Assembly (NCBI GenBank): GCA_947561715.1
Contig: OX387204.1
Span: 5,027,001-5,091,000 of the forward strand
Length of the DNA: 64,000 nucleotides
Direction: 5' to 3'
Source: Ascidia mentula
Taxonomy: Eukaryota > Chordata > Ascidiacea > Phlebobranchia > Ascidiidae
Under the pieces are notes generated by a model. The model worked only from the letters and a program-made list of their open reading frames with translations, searched no databases and was not told the origin of the DNA. Of this stretch, positions 11,210 to 26,105 are shown one piece after another (the first letter of the stretch is position 1; each line of letters opens with the position of its first letter). The position numbers were made by a program, and so were the translations under genes.

Positions 11210-12160
11210 TTTTCTAGCTTTGTTTCTGCAAAAAGCTCTCAAATATAGCACACAACAACTTCTGAGGTTTTGGCTGCGACCAAGTTTGTGAGATACAGCA
11301 GTACTTGTTTCCGCTTATAACAACATCTCATTTAGCCTGAGGTAAAGGCTCCGCCCTTTTTTCTGTCATAGCCCGAGGTAAAATTTGTACCGAATGTTCT
11401 GGTTTTGCAGCGTCGAGATTCTAGTAGTACTTTCCATATTTGTGACAAGTGTTATGTAGACTTAAAGGCCTGTCATGTGCCTCTTTCAGTGTTTTGTAAG
11501 CCAGTTGACTATGTAGCAAATTTGTGACGTTTGTTTGTATGTTTTAGACGCTAAGATAACTCCACAGTGCCTTTAGAAACGTGGTATACTGTGACCTTCA
11601 GAAATCTCAATCATGCCCTGTTTGTACTGTCTACCCCGATACTGTCTTGTTGCTGATGTATTGTGTCTCACCCATTCTACACTGCTGTCATCCCGAATCT
11701 GTGAACGATTTAGCGTACTGATTCGTTCTTTCACTGCACAATATATTCACTAAAAACCAAGAGACTGGGGTGCGATTGCGAATTTCTGACTCATCGTACC
11801 TGACGTTGGTACCTACGAAGACCCGGTATAGGCAGACCGATAGCGTAGGCCTATGCGTGACATTCAACCAATAAATTTTGGCCGTCACAATAGGTATATT
11901 GGTTGGTGACTTGGTGAGCTGTTTTTCTCTTTCGGACATTACTTGATTAGCGATATATATATATCTATGTAATAGGTATCAACCTGGCACAAAGACTTGT
12001 CGACCCATGCAACTGCCTGCTAATCTTGAAACCATTCTTTCAGTAGGTGTGTGACAAGACAATTGTTTATTTATTTATTACAATTATGAACAGTGAACAT
12101 GGTGTGTAACAAACATGTAATGTCCAAATGCGACATAACTTGTTTTCCATTGCCTTGAAC

Positions 12161-13004
12161 TCAATTTTCTGTCACAGGTCGTGTTTCGATCCACTTCTTT
12201 ATCTTTGGTCTTTTGGCCACGGCATCGAGAAGCTTCTCAATAGCAGGGAAGCAAGATAAATCCACTTTAAATCTTTTGATGAGAATGTCCGTGGCCACGT
12301 AGGCAGCTACATCACCCGCCGAAAACTGTAATGCGTAGTTTGGGAAATTGGTGTTTACTCAACCAGGATCCAGAATACTTACGTTTTTCAAAATGTACGG
12401 GCCTTCCGTTGAGTTTATATCTTTTTCGAGGATCTTGAACTTTGGACCCAAAGTTTCATCCATCGCATTCTTCATGGCTTCCGCCTGAAACAACATTGCG
12501 TCACAAAAGTTTGATTGATTTCCCGCGACTGTAAATATCGAAGGCAAACCCACCACCACTTTTTCGTCTTTTTCGAAAAATGGGAGTTTTGCGTAAGTTT
12601 CGAACAAAACCTCAATCCAGGTGTCAATTTGTGCAGCCTCTAATGAATTCTCTCCGTTCAACCCAAACTCCCGGGCCAGGTATCGAACAATGGCGCGACT
12701 GTGAGCAATTTGGACACCGTCCACAAACAGTACAGGCATCTGACCAAACTTCATTGCTGTAAAAAGAGGTGATTGCTTTAAATTAAAAACGGTCACTTTC
12801 TTCCAGGGCTAAAGCTATGAAATTACAATGATTTTACTGTTGTTGCACAAATAAAGATATCTTAAACGTACTTGGCTTGTGTTCGGGCCATTTCTCAGAA
12901 GAATAACGCACGTCTTCGTATTTCACTTCAGCCTCGGCAAACAACATACGGCACATTTCCCCAAGCCCACGGGCTTCAAAGTAGCAGAGTTTGTATTGCG
13001 GCAT
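12161..13004 (-). CDS. Sigma-class GST, type B copy 4 (N form)
   Basis: Exons are 13004-12872, 12756-12554, 12484-12383 and 12325-12161. It is intact and encodes the same protein as B copy 1. It lies exactly 3722 bp from copies 3 and 5. Confidence 0.92.
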
Positions 13005-14087
13005 TTTCGTGAAAAAACGATTGTTTTACAGACAAGCTGTTGACCAAAGAAAAAATAAATGCTAGTAAAAACATGCAAGACCTGTAACTTTCCCCTTTTA
13101 TAGGCATTTAACTCCAATAGTTTGCTTTGGTTTGAAGGACTGTTGATTTAAATTATAATCTTCATTTGTTACCATAACATTTCCCTTTGCAACTGCAGCC
13201 GATATACGATGGTACAGTTATTGAATAGTTTACATATAGCGGAAATACACTGCATTTCAACAGTACCTACGCTACCTCAAAATCCAACTGTCTCACAACC
13301 TCCATTACGCACGGTTGCCTGTTTCAAAAAGAAAAAAATAATCCATGTGTCAAGTCAAGCATGAAAGACTGCAATATATATTTGCGACTGAATGAGTTAT
13401 GACCGTATGCCTCCATAACTGCACAGAAATACTTGTATTGAGACTTATAAGTATACATGCTTGCTTTAACATAAGACCTTTTTTCTTGTAATTCGAGAAT
13501 ATTCGATTGTTACCTTTGTCTGGCCTATTTTGCTAAGTCATTATGCGCGGTGAAGTGGGTGTTCAGTTTGCTGAAAAAGATTTGGCGCGCTGGGCACACA
13601 CAACTGTATTGACAAAGCGCACCTTTTTCGCTTTATTATTTCAGGCGCAAGCTGTTTATTTTACATCACGCTTACAATTAATTATCCCAATGGCGAATGG
13701 GCTATGAGTATACCAAGAAACCAACGGGTATTATTTATTCATTGGATTTCGGCAACTGCATACGTCAAACCTGATGTGCGAATTCATTTTACATTAGTAC
13801 CATTTGCGAGTTTTTATGACAAAATTGAAACACTTTAAATGGAAGATTTTTGTCTTGGCAAAATAGTCTTATGATTCGTGTCTATAGGTTTATCAGTATG
13901 GGCAGCACATTTGTGTTTGTTGAAAGGCAAACAACAACATAATTTTAAAACACGTTTTTAAAACACTGATTATTTATTTGTTACGAAAATGAAAGGAAAT
14001 ATATGGCAGTTAACAATTTGTTGCCTATGTAACAACACATTACTACACACATGCACTATACAACGAAAACATCTTCCACAGCCAGAG

Positions 14088-14931
14088 TTAGAATTGTGTG
14101 ACTGGACGAGTTTCAATCCACTTTTTAATTTTGGGTCTTTCCGCCACTGCACTCTGAAGGGCCTTAATGGCCGGATAGCCGGAAAGATCAGCTTTAAACA
14201 TTTTCTCAACTACATCGGTCGATAGGTATGCTAAAACATCAGCAGCTGTGAACTATAAAAAATAAAAACCATACGTAGAAATTTTTCCTTGTACGCCAAA
14301 CTTTTATTTGAACTCACAGTTTTAAGAATGTAAGGTCCCTCTGATGCTTTGATCACCTTCTCCATGGCTTTGAGGTTGGGGCCAAGTGTTTCCGACATGA
14401 GAGTCTTTAATTTTTCCTCCTGCGATGAAAGATGTGTAAAAAAATGGATGTGCGTGTTGCTGATGTTTGTGAATTTATGCATATACCTTTACGCTTTCAT
14501 CTTGTTCACCAAATGGTAGTTTAACGAATGCCTCGGTCAACGTCTCGATCCAAACATCGACTTGGGCCGCATCCAAGTCAGTTTCACCAATATAACCCAA
14601 TTTCCTGGCGACGTAGCGAAATATCGCTCGACTGTTTGCAATCTGGACGCCATCAACAAAAAGCACAGGCATCTTACCGAACTGCATGTCTGTAGATGCA
14701 TCATCAAGCATGTGGTATAGACACAGCGTGCATTATGACTTTCGAACAATATTCCAATCTTTATCTAATATAGAGTTATAGTATTCTATAAGACTTACTT
14801 GGTTTGTGTTCAGGCCAATCTTCGGGCTCAATCCGAAAGTCTTCGTATGCGACGCCAGCATCAACAAAAAGAAAGCGAATCATTTCAGCCGATCCGCGGT
14901 TGTTAAAGTAACAAAGTTTGTATTCAGGCAT
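14088..14931 (-). CDS. Sigma-class GST, type A copy 4 (mosaic)
   Basis: Exons are 14931-14799, 14689-14487, 14419-14318 and 14252-14088. Intact, with the same protein and the same N/D mosaic structure as A copy 3. Confidence 0.93.
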
Positions 14932-15882
14932 TTTTCTAGCTTTGTTTCTGCAAAAAGCTCTCAAATATAGCACACAACAACTTCTGAGGTTTTGGCTGCG
15001 ACCAAGTTTGTGAGATACAGCAGTACTTGTTTCCGCTTATAACAACATCTCATTTAGCCTGAGGTAAAGGCTCCGCCCTTTTTTCTGTCATAGCCCGAGG
15101 TAAAATTTGTACCGAATGTTCTGGTTTTGCAGCGTCGAGATTCTAGTAGTACTTTCCATATTTGTGACAAGTGTTATGTAGACTTAAAGGCCTGTCATGT
15201 GCCTCTTTCAGTGTTTTGTAAGCCAGTTGACTATGTAGCAAATTTGTGACGTTTGTTTGTATGTTTTAGACGCTAAGATAACTCCACAGTGCCTTTAGAA
15301 ACGTGGTATACTGTGACCTTCAGAAATCTCAATCATGCCCTGTTTGTACTGTCTACCCCGATACTGTCTTGTTGCTGATGTATTGTGTCTCACCCATTCT
15401 ACACTGCTGTCATCCCGAATCTGTGAACGATTTAGCGTACTGATTCGTTCTTTCACTGCACAATATATTCACTAAAAACCAAGAGACTGGGGTGCGATTG
15501 CGAATTTCTGACTCATCGTACCTGACGTTGGTACCTACGAAGACCCGGTATAGGCAGACCGATAGCGTAGGCCTATGCGTGACATTCAACCAATAAATTT
15601 TGGCCGTCACAATAGGTATATTGGTTGGTGACTTGGTGAGCTGTTTTTCTCTTTCGGACATTACTTGATTAGCGATATATATATATCTATGTAATAGGTA
15701 TCAACCTGGCACAAAGACTTGTCGACCCATGCAACTGCCTGCTAATCTTGAAACCATTCTTTCAGTAGGTGTGTGACAAGACAATTGTTTATTTATTTAT
15801 TACAATTATGAACAGTGAACATGGTGTGTAACAAACATGTAATGTCCAAATGCGACATAACTTGTTTTCCATTGCCTTGAAC

Positions 15883-16726
15883 TCAATTTTCTGTCACAGG
15901 TCGTGTTTCGATCCACTTCTTTATCTTTGGTCTTTTGGCCACGGCATCGAGAAGCTTCTCAATAGCAGGGAAGCAAGATAAATCCACTTTAAATCTTTTG
16001 ATGAGAATGTCCGTGGCCACGTAGGCAGCTACATCACCCGCCGAAAACTGTAATGCGTAGTTTGGGAAATTGGTGTTTACTCAACCAGGATCCAGAATAC
16101 TTACGTTTTTCAAAATGTACGGGCCTTCCGTTGAGTTTATATCTTTTTCGAGGATCTTGAACTTTGGACCCAAAGTTTCATCCATCGCATTCTTCATGGC
16201 TTCCGCCTGAAACAACATTGCGTCACAAAAGTTTGATTGATTTCCCGCGACTGTAAATATCGAAGGCAAACCCACCACCACTTTTTCGTCTTTTTCGAAA
16301 AATGGGAGTTTTGCGTAAGTTTCGAACAAAACCTCAATCCAGGTGTCAATTTGTGCAGCCTCTAATGAATTCTCTCCGTTCAACCCAAACTCCCGGGCCA
16401 GGTATCGAACAATGGCGCGACTGTGAGCAATTTGGACACCGTCCACAAACAGTACAGGCATCTGACCAAACTTCATTGCTGTAAAAAGAGGTGATTGCTT
16501 TAAATTAAAAACGGTCACTTTCTTCCAGGGCTAAAGCTATGAAATTACAATGATTTTACTGTTGTTGCACAAATAAAGATATCTTAAACGTACTTGGCTT
16601 GTGTTCGGGCCATTTCTCAGAAGAATAACGCACGTCTTCGTATTTCACTTCAGCCTCGGCAAACAACATACGGCACATTTCCCCAAGCCCACGGGCTTCA
16701 AAGTAGCAGAGTTTGTATTGCGGCAT
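15883..16726 (-). CDS. Sigma-class GST, type B copy 5 (N form)
   Basis: Exons are 16726-16594, 16478-16276, 16206-16105 and 16047-15883. Intact, with residues Ile67, Cys171 and Glu176 as in copy 1. I saw no difference from copy 4 across the unit. Confidence 0.92.
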
Positions 16727-17809
16727 TTTCGTGAAAAAACGATTGTTTTACAGACAAGCTGTTGACCAAAGAAAAAATAAATGCTAGTAAAAACATGCAA
16801 GACCTGTAACTTTCCCCTTTTATAGGCATTTAACTCCAATAGTTTGCTTTGGTTTGAAGGACTGTTGATTTAAATTATAATCTTCATTTGTTACCATAAC
16901 ATTTCCCTTTGCAACTGCAGCCGATATACGATGGTACAGTTATTGAATAGTTTACATATAGCGGAAATACACTGCATTTCAACAGTACCTACGCTACCTC
17001 AAAATCCAACTGTCTCACAACCTCCATTACGCACGGTTGCCTGTTTCAAAAAGAAAAAAATAATCCATGTGTCAAGTCAAGCATGAAAGACTGCAATATA
17101 TATTTGCGACTGAATGAGTTATGACCGTATGCCTCCATAACTGCACAGAAATACTTGTATTGAGACTTATAAGTATACATGCTTGCTTTAACATAAGACC
17201 TTTTTTCTTGTAATTCGAGAATATTCGATTGTTACCTTTGTCTGGCCTATTTTGCTAAGTCATTATGCGCGGTGAAGTGGGTGTTCAGTTTGCTGAAAAA
17301 GATTTGGCGCGCTGGGCACACACAACTGTATTGACAAAGCGCACCTTTTTCGCTTTATTATTTCAGGCGCAAGCTGTTTATTTTACATCACGCTTACAAT
17401 TAATTATCCCAATGGCGAATGGGCTATGAGTATACCAAGAAACCAACGGGTATTATTTATTCATTGGATTTCGGCAACTGCATACGTCAAACCTGATGTG
17501 CGAATTCATTTTACATTAGTACCATTTGCGAGTTTTTATGACAAAATTGAAACACTTTAAATGGAAGATTTTTGTCTTGGCAAAATAGTCTTATGATTCG
17601 TGTCTATAGGTTTATCAGTATGGGCAGCACATTTGTGTTTGTTGAAAGGCAAACAACAACATAATTTTAAAACACGTTTTTAAAACACTGATTATTTATT
17701 TGTTACGAAAATGAAAGGAAATATATGGCAGTTAACAATTTGTTGCCTATGTAACAACACATTACTACACACATGCACTATACAACGAAAACATCTTCCA
17801 CAGCCAGAG

Positions 17810-18653
17810 TTAGAATTGTGTGACTGGACGAGTTTCAATCCACTTTTTAATTTTGGGTCTTTCCGCCACTGCACTCTGAAGGGCCTTAATGGCCGGATAG
17901 CCGGAAAGATCAGCTTTAAACATTTTCTCAACTACATCGGTCGATAGGTATGCTAAAACATCAGCAGCTGTGAACTATAAAAAATAAAAACCATACGTAG
18001 AAATTTTTCCTTGTACGCCAAACTTTTATTTGAACTCACAGTTTTAAGAATGTAAGGTCCCTCTGATGCTTTGATCACCTTCTCCATGGCTTTGAGGTTG
18101 GGGCCAAGTGTTTCCGACATGAGAGTCTTTAATTTTTCCTCCTGCGATGAAAGATGTGTAAAAAAATGGATGTGCGTGTTGCTGATGTTTGTGAATTTAT
18201 GCATATACCTTTACGCTTTCATCTTGTTCACCAAATGGTAGTTTAACGAATGCCTCGGTCAACGTCTCGATCCAAACATCGACTTGGGCCGCATCCAAGT
18301 CAGTTTCACCAATATAACCCAATTTCCTGGCGACGTAGCGAAATATCGCTCGACTGTTTGCAATCTGGACGCCATCAACAAAAAGCACAGGCATCTTACC
18401 GAACTGCATGTCTGTAGATGCATCATCAAGCATGTGGTATAGACACAGCGTGCATTATGACTTTCGAACAATATTCCAATCTTTATCTAATATAGAGTTA
18501 TAGTATTCTATAAGACTTACTTGGTTTGTGTTCAGGCCAATCTTCGGGCTCAATCCGAAAGTCTTCGTATGCGACGCCAGCATCAACAAAAAGAAAGCGA
18601 ATCATTTCAGCCGATCCGCGGTTGTTAAAGTAACAAAGTTTGTATTCAGGCAT
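17810..18653 (-). CDS. Sigma-class GST, type A copy 5 (mosaic)
   Basis: Exons are 18653-18521, 18411-18209, 18141-18040 and 17974-17810. Intact, with a single intron 1 donor and an N-like 3' flank; it is the last of three consecutive mosaic copies. Confidence 0.93.
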
Positions 18654-19604
18654 TTTTCTAGCTTTGTTTCTGCAAAAAGCTCTCAAATATAGCACACAAC
18701 AACTTCTGAGGTTTTGGCTGCGACCAAGTTTGTGAGATACAGCAGTACTTGTTTCCGCTTATAACAACATCTCATTTAGCCTGAGGTAAAGGCTCCGCCC
18801 TTTTTTCTGTCATAGCCCGAGGTAAAATTTGTACCGAATGTTCTGGTTTTGCAGCGTCGAGATTCTAGTAGTACTTTCCATATTTGTGACAAGTGTTATG
18901 TAGACTTAAAGGCCTGTCATGTGCCTCTTTCAGTGTTTTGTAAGCCAGTTGACTATGTAGCAAATTTGTGACGTTTGTTTGTATGTTTTAGACGCTAAGA
19001 TAACTCCACAGTGCCTTTAGAAACGTGGTATACTGTGACCTTCAGAAATCTCAATCATGCCCTGTTTGTACTGTCTACCCCGATACTGTCTTGTTGCTGA
19101 TGTATTGTGTCTCACCCATTCTACACTGCTGTCATCCCGAATCTGTGAACGATTTAGCGTACTGATTCGTTCTTTCACTGCACAATATATTCACTAAAAA
19201 CCAAGAGACTGGGGTGCGATTGCGAATTTCTGACTCATCGTACCTGACGTTGGTACCTACGAAGACCCGGTATAGGCAGACCGATAGCGTAGGCCTATGC
19301 GTGACATTCAACCAATAAATTTTGGCCGTCACAATAGGTATATTGGTTGGTGACTTGGTGAGCTGTTTTTCTCTTTCGGACATTACTTGATTAGCGATAT
19401 ATATATATCTATGTAATAGGTATCAACCTGGCACAAAGACTTGTCGACCCATGCAACTGCCTGCTAATCTTGAAACCATTCTTTCAGTAGGTGTGTGACA
19501 AGACAATTGTTTATTTATTTATTACAATTATGAACAGTGAACATGGTGTGTAACAAACATGTAATGTCCAAATGCGACATAACTTGTTTTCCATTGCCTT
19601 GAAC

Positions 19605-20448
19605 TCAATTTTCTGTCACAGGTCGTGTTTCGATCCACTTCTTTATCTTTGGTCTTTTGGCCACGGCATCGAGAAGCTTCTCAATAGCAGGGAAGCAAGA
19701 TAAATCCACTTTAAATCTTTTGATGAGAATGTCCGTGGCCACGTAGGCAGCTACATCACCCGCCGAAAACTGTAATGCGTAGTTTGGGAAATTGGTGTTT
19801 ACTCAACCAGGATCCAGAATACTTACGTTTTTCAAAATGTACGGGCCTTCCGTTGAGTTTATATCTTTTTCGAGGATCTTGAACTTTGGACCCAAAGTTT
19901 CATCCATCGCATTCTTCATGGCTTCCGCCTGAAACAACATTGCGTCACAAAAGTTTGATTGATTTCCCGCGACTGTAAATATCGAAGGCAAACCCACCAC
20001 CACTTTTTCGTCTTTTTCGAAAAATGGGAGTTTTGCGTAAGTTTCGAACAAAACCTCAATCCAGGTGTCAATTTGTGCAGCCTCTAATGAATTCTCTCCG
20101 TTCAACCCAAACTCCCGGGCCAGGTATCGAACAATGGCGCGACTGTGAGCAATTTGGACACCGTCCACAAACAGTACAGGCATCTGACCAAACTTCATTG
20201 CTGTAAAAAGAGGTGATTGCTTTAAATTAAAAACGGTCACTTTCTTCCAGGGCTAAAGCTATGAAATTACAATGATTTTACTGTTGTTGCACAAATAAAG
20301 ATATCTTAAACGTACTTGGCTTGTGTTCGGGCCATTTCTCAGAAGAATAACGCACGTCTTCGTATTTCACTTCAGCCTCGGCAAACAACATACGGCACAT
20401 TTCCCCAAGCCCACGGGCTTCAAAGTAGCAGAGTTTGTATTGCGGCAT
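19605..20448 (-). CDS. Sigma-class GST, type B copy 6 (N form)
   Basis: Exons are 20448-20316, 20200-19998, 19928-19827 and 19769-19605. Intact N form. Unlike copies 3-5 it is paired with an A gene that carries the duplicated donor, which restores the N-unit structure of unit 1. Confidence 0.92.
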
Positions 20449-21531
20449 TTTCGTGAAAAAACGATTGTTTTACAGACAAGCTGTTGACCAAAGAAAAAAT
20501 AAATGCTAGTAAAAACATGCAAGACCTGTAACTTTCCCCTTTTATAGGCATTTAACTCCAATAGTTTGCTTTGGTTTGAAGGACTGTTGATTTAAATTAT
20601 AATCTTCATTTGTTACCATAACATTTCCCTTTGCAACTGCAGCCGATATACGATGGTACAGTTATTGAATAGTTTACATATAGCGGAAATACACTGCATT
20701 TCAACAGTACCTACGCTACCTCAAAATCCAACTGTCTCACAACCTCCATTACGCACGGTTGCCTGTTTCAAAAAGAAAAAAATAATCCATGTGTCAAGTC
20801 AAGCATGAAAGACTGCAATATATATTTGCGACTGAATGAGTTATGACCGTATGCCTCCATAACTGCACAGAAATACTTGTATTGAGACTTATAAGTATAC
20901 ATGCTTGCTTTAACATAAGACCTTTTTTCTTGTAATTCGAGAATATTCGATTGTTACCTTTGTCTGGCCTATTTTGCTAAGTCATTATGCGCGGTGAAGT
21001 GGGTGTTCAGTTTGCTGAAAAAGATTTGGCGCGCTGGGCACACACAACTGTATTGACAAAGCGCACCTTTTTCGCTTTATTATTTCAGGCGCAAGCTGTT
21101 TATTTTACATCACGCTTACAATTAATTATCCCAATGGCGAATGGGCTATGAGTATACCAAGAAACCAACGGGTATTATTTATTCATTGGATTTCGGCAAC
21201 TGCATACGTCAAACCTGATGTGCGAATTCATTTTACATTAGTACCATTTGCGAGTTTTTATGACAAAATTGAAACACTTTAAATGGAAGATTTTTGTCTT
21301 GGCAAAATAGTCTTATGATTCGTGTCTATAGGTTTATCAGTATGGGCAGCACATTTGTGTTTGTTGAAAGGCAAACAACAACATAATTTTAAAACACGTT
21401 TTTAAAACACTGATTATTTATTTGTTACGAAAATGAAAGGAAATATATGGCAGTTAACAATTTGTTGCCTATGTAACAACACATTACTACACACATGCAC
21501 TATACAACGAAAACATCTTCCACAGCCAGAG

Positions 21532-22395
21532 TTAGAATTGTGTGACTGGACGAGTTTCAATCCACTTTTTAATTTTGGGTCTTTCCGCCACTGCACTCTG
21601 AAGGGCCTTAATGGCCGGATAGCCGGAAAGATCAGCTTTAAACATTTTCTCAACTACATCGGTCGATAGGTATGCTAAAACATCAGCAGCTGTGAACTAT
21701 AAAAAATAAAAACCATACGTAGAAATTTTTCCTTGTACGCCAAACTTTTATTTGAACTCACAGTTTTAAGAATGTAAGGTCCCTCTGATGCTTTGATCAC
21801 CTTCTCCATGGCTTTGAGGTTGGGGCCAAGTGTTTCCGACATGAGAGTCTTTAATTTTTCCTCCTGCGATGAAAGATGTGTAAAAAAATGGATGTGCGTG
21901 TTGCTGATGTTTGTGAATTTATGCATATACCTTTACGCTTTCATCTTGTTCACCAAATGGTAGTTTAACGAATGCCTCGGTCAACGTCTCGATCCAAACA
22001 TCGACTTGGGCCGCATCCAAGTCAGTTTCACCAATATAACCCAATTTCCTGGCGACGTAGCGAAATATCGCTCGACTGTTTGCAATCTGGACGCCATCAA
22101 CAAAAAGCACAGGCATCTTACCGAACTGCATGTCTGTAGATGCATCATCAAGCATGTGGTATAGACACAGCGTGCATTATGACTTTCGAACAATATTCCA
22201 ATCTTTATCTAATATAGAGTTATAGTATTCTATAAGACTTACTAGTATTCTATAAGACTTACTTGGTTTGTGTTCAGGCCAATCTTCGGGCTCAATCCGA
22301 AAGTCTTCGTATGCGACGCCAGCATCAACAAAAAGAAAGCGAATCATTTCTGCCGATCCGCGGTTGTTAAAGTAACAAAGTTTGTATTCAGGCAT
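21532..22395 (-). CDS. Sigma-class GST, type A copy 6 (duplicated donor)
   Basis: Exons are 22395-22263, 22133-21931, 21863-21762 and 21696-21532. The protein is identical to A copy 1. The 20-bp intron 1 duplication is present at about 22222-22261, and the 5' flank reads ctagttttctttctgc. Confidence 0.93.
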
Positions 22396-23131
22396 TTTTC
22401 TAGTTTTCTTTCTGCAAAAAGCTCTCAAATATAGCACACAACAACTTCTGAGGTTTTGGCTGCGACCAAGTTTGTGAGATACAGCAGTACTTGTTTCCGC
22501 TTATAACAACATCTCATTTAGCCTGAGGTAAAGGCTCCGCCCTTTTTTCTGTCATAGCCCGAGGTAAAATTTGTACCGAATGTTCTGGTTTTGCAGCGTC
22601 GAGATTCTAGTAGTACTTTCCATATTTGTGACAAGTGTTATGTAGACTTAAAGGCCTGTCATGTGCCTCTTTCAGTGTTTTGTAAGCCAGTTGACTATGT
22701 AGCAAATTTGTGACGTTTGTTTGTATGTTTTAGACGCTACACAGTGCCTTTAGAAACGTGGTACTGTGACCTTCAGAAATCTCAATCATGCCCTGTTTGT
22801 ACTGTCTACCCCGATACTGTCTTGTTGCTGATGTATTGTGTCTCACCCATTCTACACTGCTGTCATCCCGAATCTGTGAACGATTTAGCGTACTGATTCG
22901 TTCTTTCACTGCACAATATATTCACTAAAAACCAAGAGACTGGGGTGCGATTGCGAATTTCTGACTCATCGTACCTGACGTTGATGGTACCTACGAAGAC
23001 CCGGTATAGGCAGACCGATAGCGTAGGCCTATGCGTGACATTCAACCAATAAATTTTGGCCGTCACAATGGGTATATTGGTTGGTGACTTGGTGAGCTGT
23101 TTTTTCTCTTTCGGACATTACTTGATTAGCG

Positions 23132-23162
<31 letters not shown>

Positions 23163-23346
23163 ATAGGTATCAACCTGGCACAAAGACTTTCCATGCAACT
23201 GCCTGCTAATCTTGAAACCATTCTTTCAGTAGGTGTATGACAAGACAATTGTTTATTTATTTATAACAATTATGAACAGTGAACATGGTGTGTAACAAAC
23301 ATGTAATGTCCAAATGCGACATAACATGTTTTCCATTGCCTTGAAC

Positions 23347-24203
23347 TCAATTTTCTGTCACAGGTCGTGTTTCGATCCACTTCTTTATCTTTGGTCTTTT
23401 GGCCACGGCATCGAGAAGCTTCACAATGGCAGGGAAAGAAGATAAATCCACTTTGAATCTTTTAATGAGAATGTCCGTGGCCACGTAAGCAGCTACATCA
23501 CCCGCCGAAAACTGTAAAGACGTAGTTTGGGAAATTGGTGTTTACTCAACCAGGATCCAGAATACTTACGTTTTTCAAAATGTACGGGCCTTCCGTTGAG
23601 TTTATATCTTTTTCGAGGATCTTGAACTTTGGACCCAAAGTTTCATCCATCGCATTCTTCATGGCTTCCGCCTGAAACAACATTGCGTCACAAAAGTTTG
23701 ATTGATTCCCCGCGACTGTAAATATCGAAGGCAAACCCACCACCACTTTTTCGTCTTTTTCGAAAAATGGGAGTTTTGCGTAAGTTTCGAACAAAACCTC
23801 AATCCAGGTGTCAATTTGTGCAGCCTCTAATGAATTCTCTCCGTTCAACCCAAACTCCCGGGCCAGGTATCGAACCATGGCGCGACTGTGAGCAATTTGG
23901 ACACCGTCCACAAACAGTACAGGCATCTGACCAAACTTCATTGCTGTAAAAAGAGGTGATTGTTTTAAATCGAAAACGGTCACTTTCTTCCAGGGCTAAA
24001 GCTATGAAATTACTATGATTTTCCAACACTTACAACTGTTGTTGCACAAATAAAAGTGTGTTAAACTTACTTGGCTTGTGTTCGGGCCATTTCTCAGAAG
24101 AATAACGCACGTCTTCGTATTTCACTTCAGCCTCGGCAAATAACATACGGCACATTTCCCCAAGCCCACGGGCTTCAAAGTAGCAGAGTTTGTATTGCGG
24201 CAT
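23347..24203 (-). CDS. Sigma-class GST, type B copy 7 (D form)
   Basis: Exons are 24203-24071, 23943-23741, 23671-23570 and 23511-23347. Intact, with Met67, Ser171 and Val176 as in copy 2. Units 6-7 match units 1-2 at an offset of exactly 18618 bp. Confidence 0.92.
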
Positions 24204-25261
24204 TTTAGTGAAAAAACGATTGTTTTACAGACAAGCTGTTGACCAAAGAAAAAAGTAAATGCTAGTAGAACATGCAAGACCTGTAACTTTTCCCTATAAT
24301 AAGCACTTAACTCCAATAGTTTACATTGGTTTGAAGGACTGTTGATTTAAATAATAATCTTCATTTGTTACCATAACATTTCTCTTTGCAACTGCAGCCG
24401 ATATACGATGGTACAGTTATTGAATAGTTTACATATAGCGGAAATACACTGCATTTCAACAGCACCTACGCTACCTCAAAATGCAACTGTCGCACAACCT
24501 CCATTGCGCACGGTTGCCTGTTTCAAAAAGAAAAAATTAATCCATGTGTCAAGTCAAGCATGAAAGACTGCAATATATTTTTGCGACTGAATGAGTGATG
24601 ACCGTATGCCTCCATAACTGCACAGAAATAATTGTATTGGGACTTAGAAGTATCCATGCTTGCTTAAACATAAGACCTTTTTTCTTGTAATTCGAGAATA
24701 TTCGACTGTTACGTTTGTCTGGCCTATTTTGCTAAGTCATTATGCGCGGCGAAGTAGGTGTTCAGTTTGCTGAAACAGATTTGGCGCGCTGAGCACACAC
24801 AACTGTATCGACAAAGCGCACCTTTTTCGCTTTTACATCACGCTTACAATGAATTCTCCCGATGGTGAATGGCGAATGGGCTATGTGTATACCAAGAACG
24901 GGAATTATTTATTCATTGGATTTCGGCAACTGCATACGTTAAACCTGATGTGCGAATTCATTTTACATCAGTACCATTTGCGAGTTTTCATGACAAAATT
25001 GTAACACTTTGAATGGAAGATTTTTGTCTTGGCAAAATAGTCTTATGATTCGTGTCTATAGGTTTATCAGTATGGACAACACATTTGTGTTTGTTGAAAG
25101 GCAAACAACAACATAATTTCAAAACACGTTTTTAAAACACTGATTATTTATTTGTTACAAAAATGAAAGGAAATATATGGCAGTTAACAATTTGTTGCCT
25201 ATGAAACAACACATTACAACACACATGCGCTATACAATGAAAACATCTTCCACAGCCAGAG

Positions 25262-26105
25262 TTAGAATTGTGTGACTGGACGAGTTTCAATCCACTTTTT
25301 AATTTTGGGTCTTTCCGCCACTGCACTCTGAAGGGCCTTAATGGCCGGATAGCCGGAAAGATCAGCTTTAAACATTTTCTCAACTACATCGGTCGATAGG
25401 TATGCTAAAACATCAGCAGCTGTGAACTATAAAAAATAAAAACCATACGTAGAAATTTTTCCTTGTACGCCAAACTTTTATTTGAACTCACAGTTTTAAG
25501 AATGTAAGGTCCCTCTGATGCTTTGATCACCTTCTCCATGGCTTTGAGGTTGGGGCCAAGTGTTTCCGACATGAGAGTCTTTAATTTTTCCTCCTGCGAT
25601 GAAAGATGTGTAAAAAAATGGATGTGCGTGTTGCTGATGTTTGTGAATTTATGCATATACCTTTACGCTTTCATCTTGTTCACCAAATGGTAGTTTAACG
25701 AATGCCTCGGTCAACGTCTCGATCCAAACATCGACTTGGGCCGCATCCAAGTCAGTTTCACCAATATAACCCAATTTCCTGGCGACGTAGCGAAATATCG
25801 CTCGACTGTTTGCAATCTGGACGCCATCAACAAAAAGCACAGGCATCTTACCGAACTGCATGTCTGTAGATGCATCATCAAGCATGTGGTATAGACACAG
25901 CGTGCATTATGACTTTCGAACAATATTCCAATCTTTATCTAATATAGAGTTATAGTATTCTATAAGACTTACTTGGTTTGTGTTCAGGCCAATCTTCGGG
26001 CTCAATCCGAAAGTCTTCGTATGCGACGCCAGCATCAACAAAAAGAAAGCGAATCATTTCAGCCGATCCGCGGTTGTTAAAGTAACAAAGTTTGTATTCA
26101 GGCAT
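25262..26105 (-). CDS. Sigma-class GST, type A copy 7 (single donor)
   Basis: Exons are 26105-25973, 25863-25661, 25593-25492 and 25426-25262. Intact; same protein and flanks as A copy 2. Confidence 0.93.
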
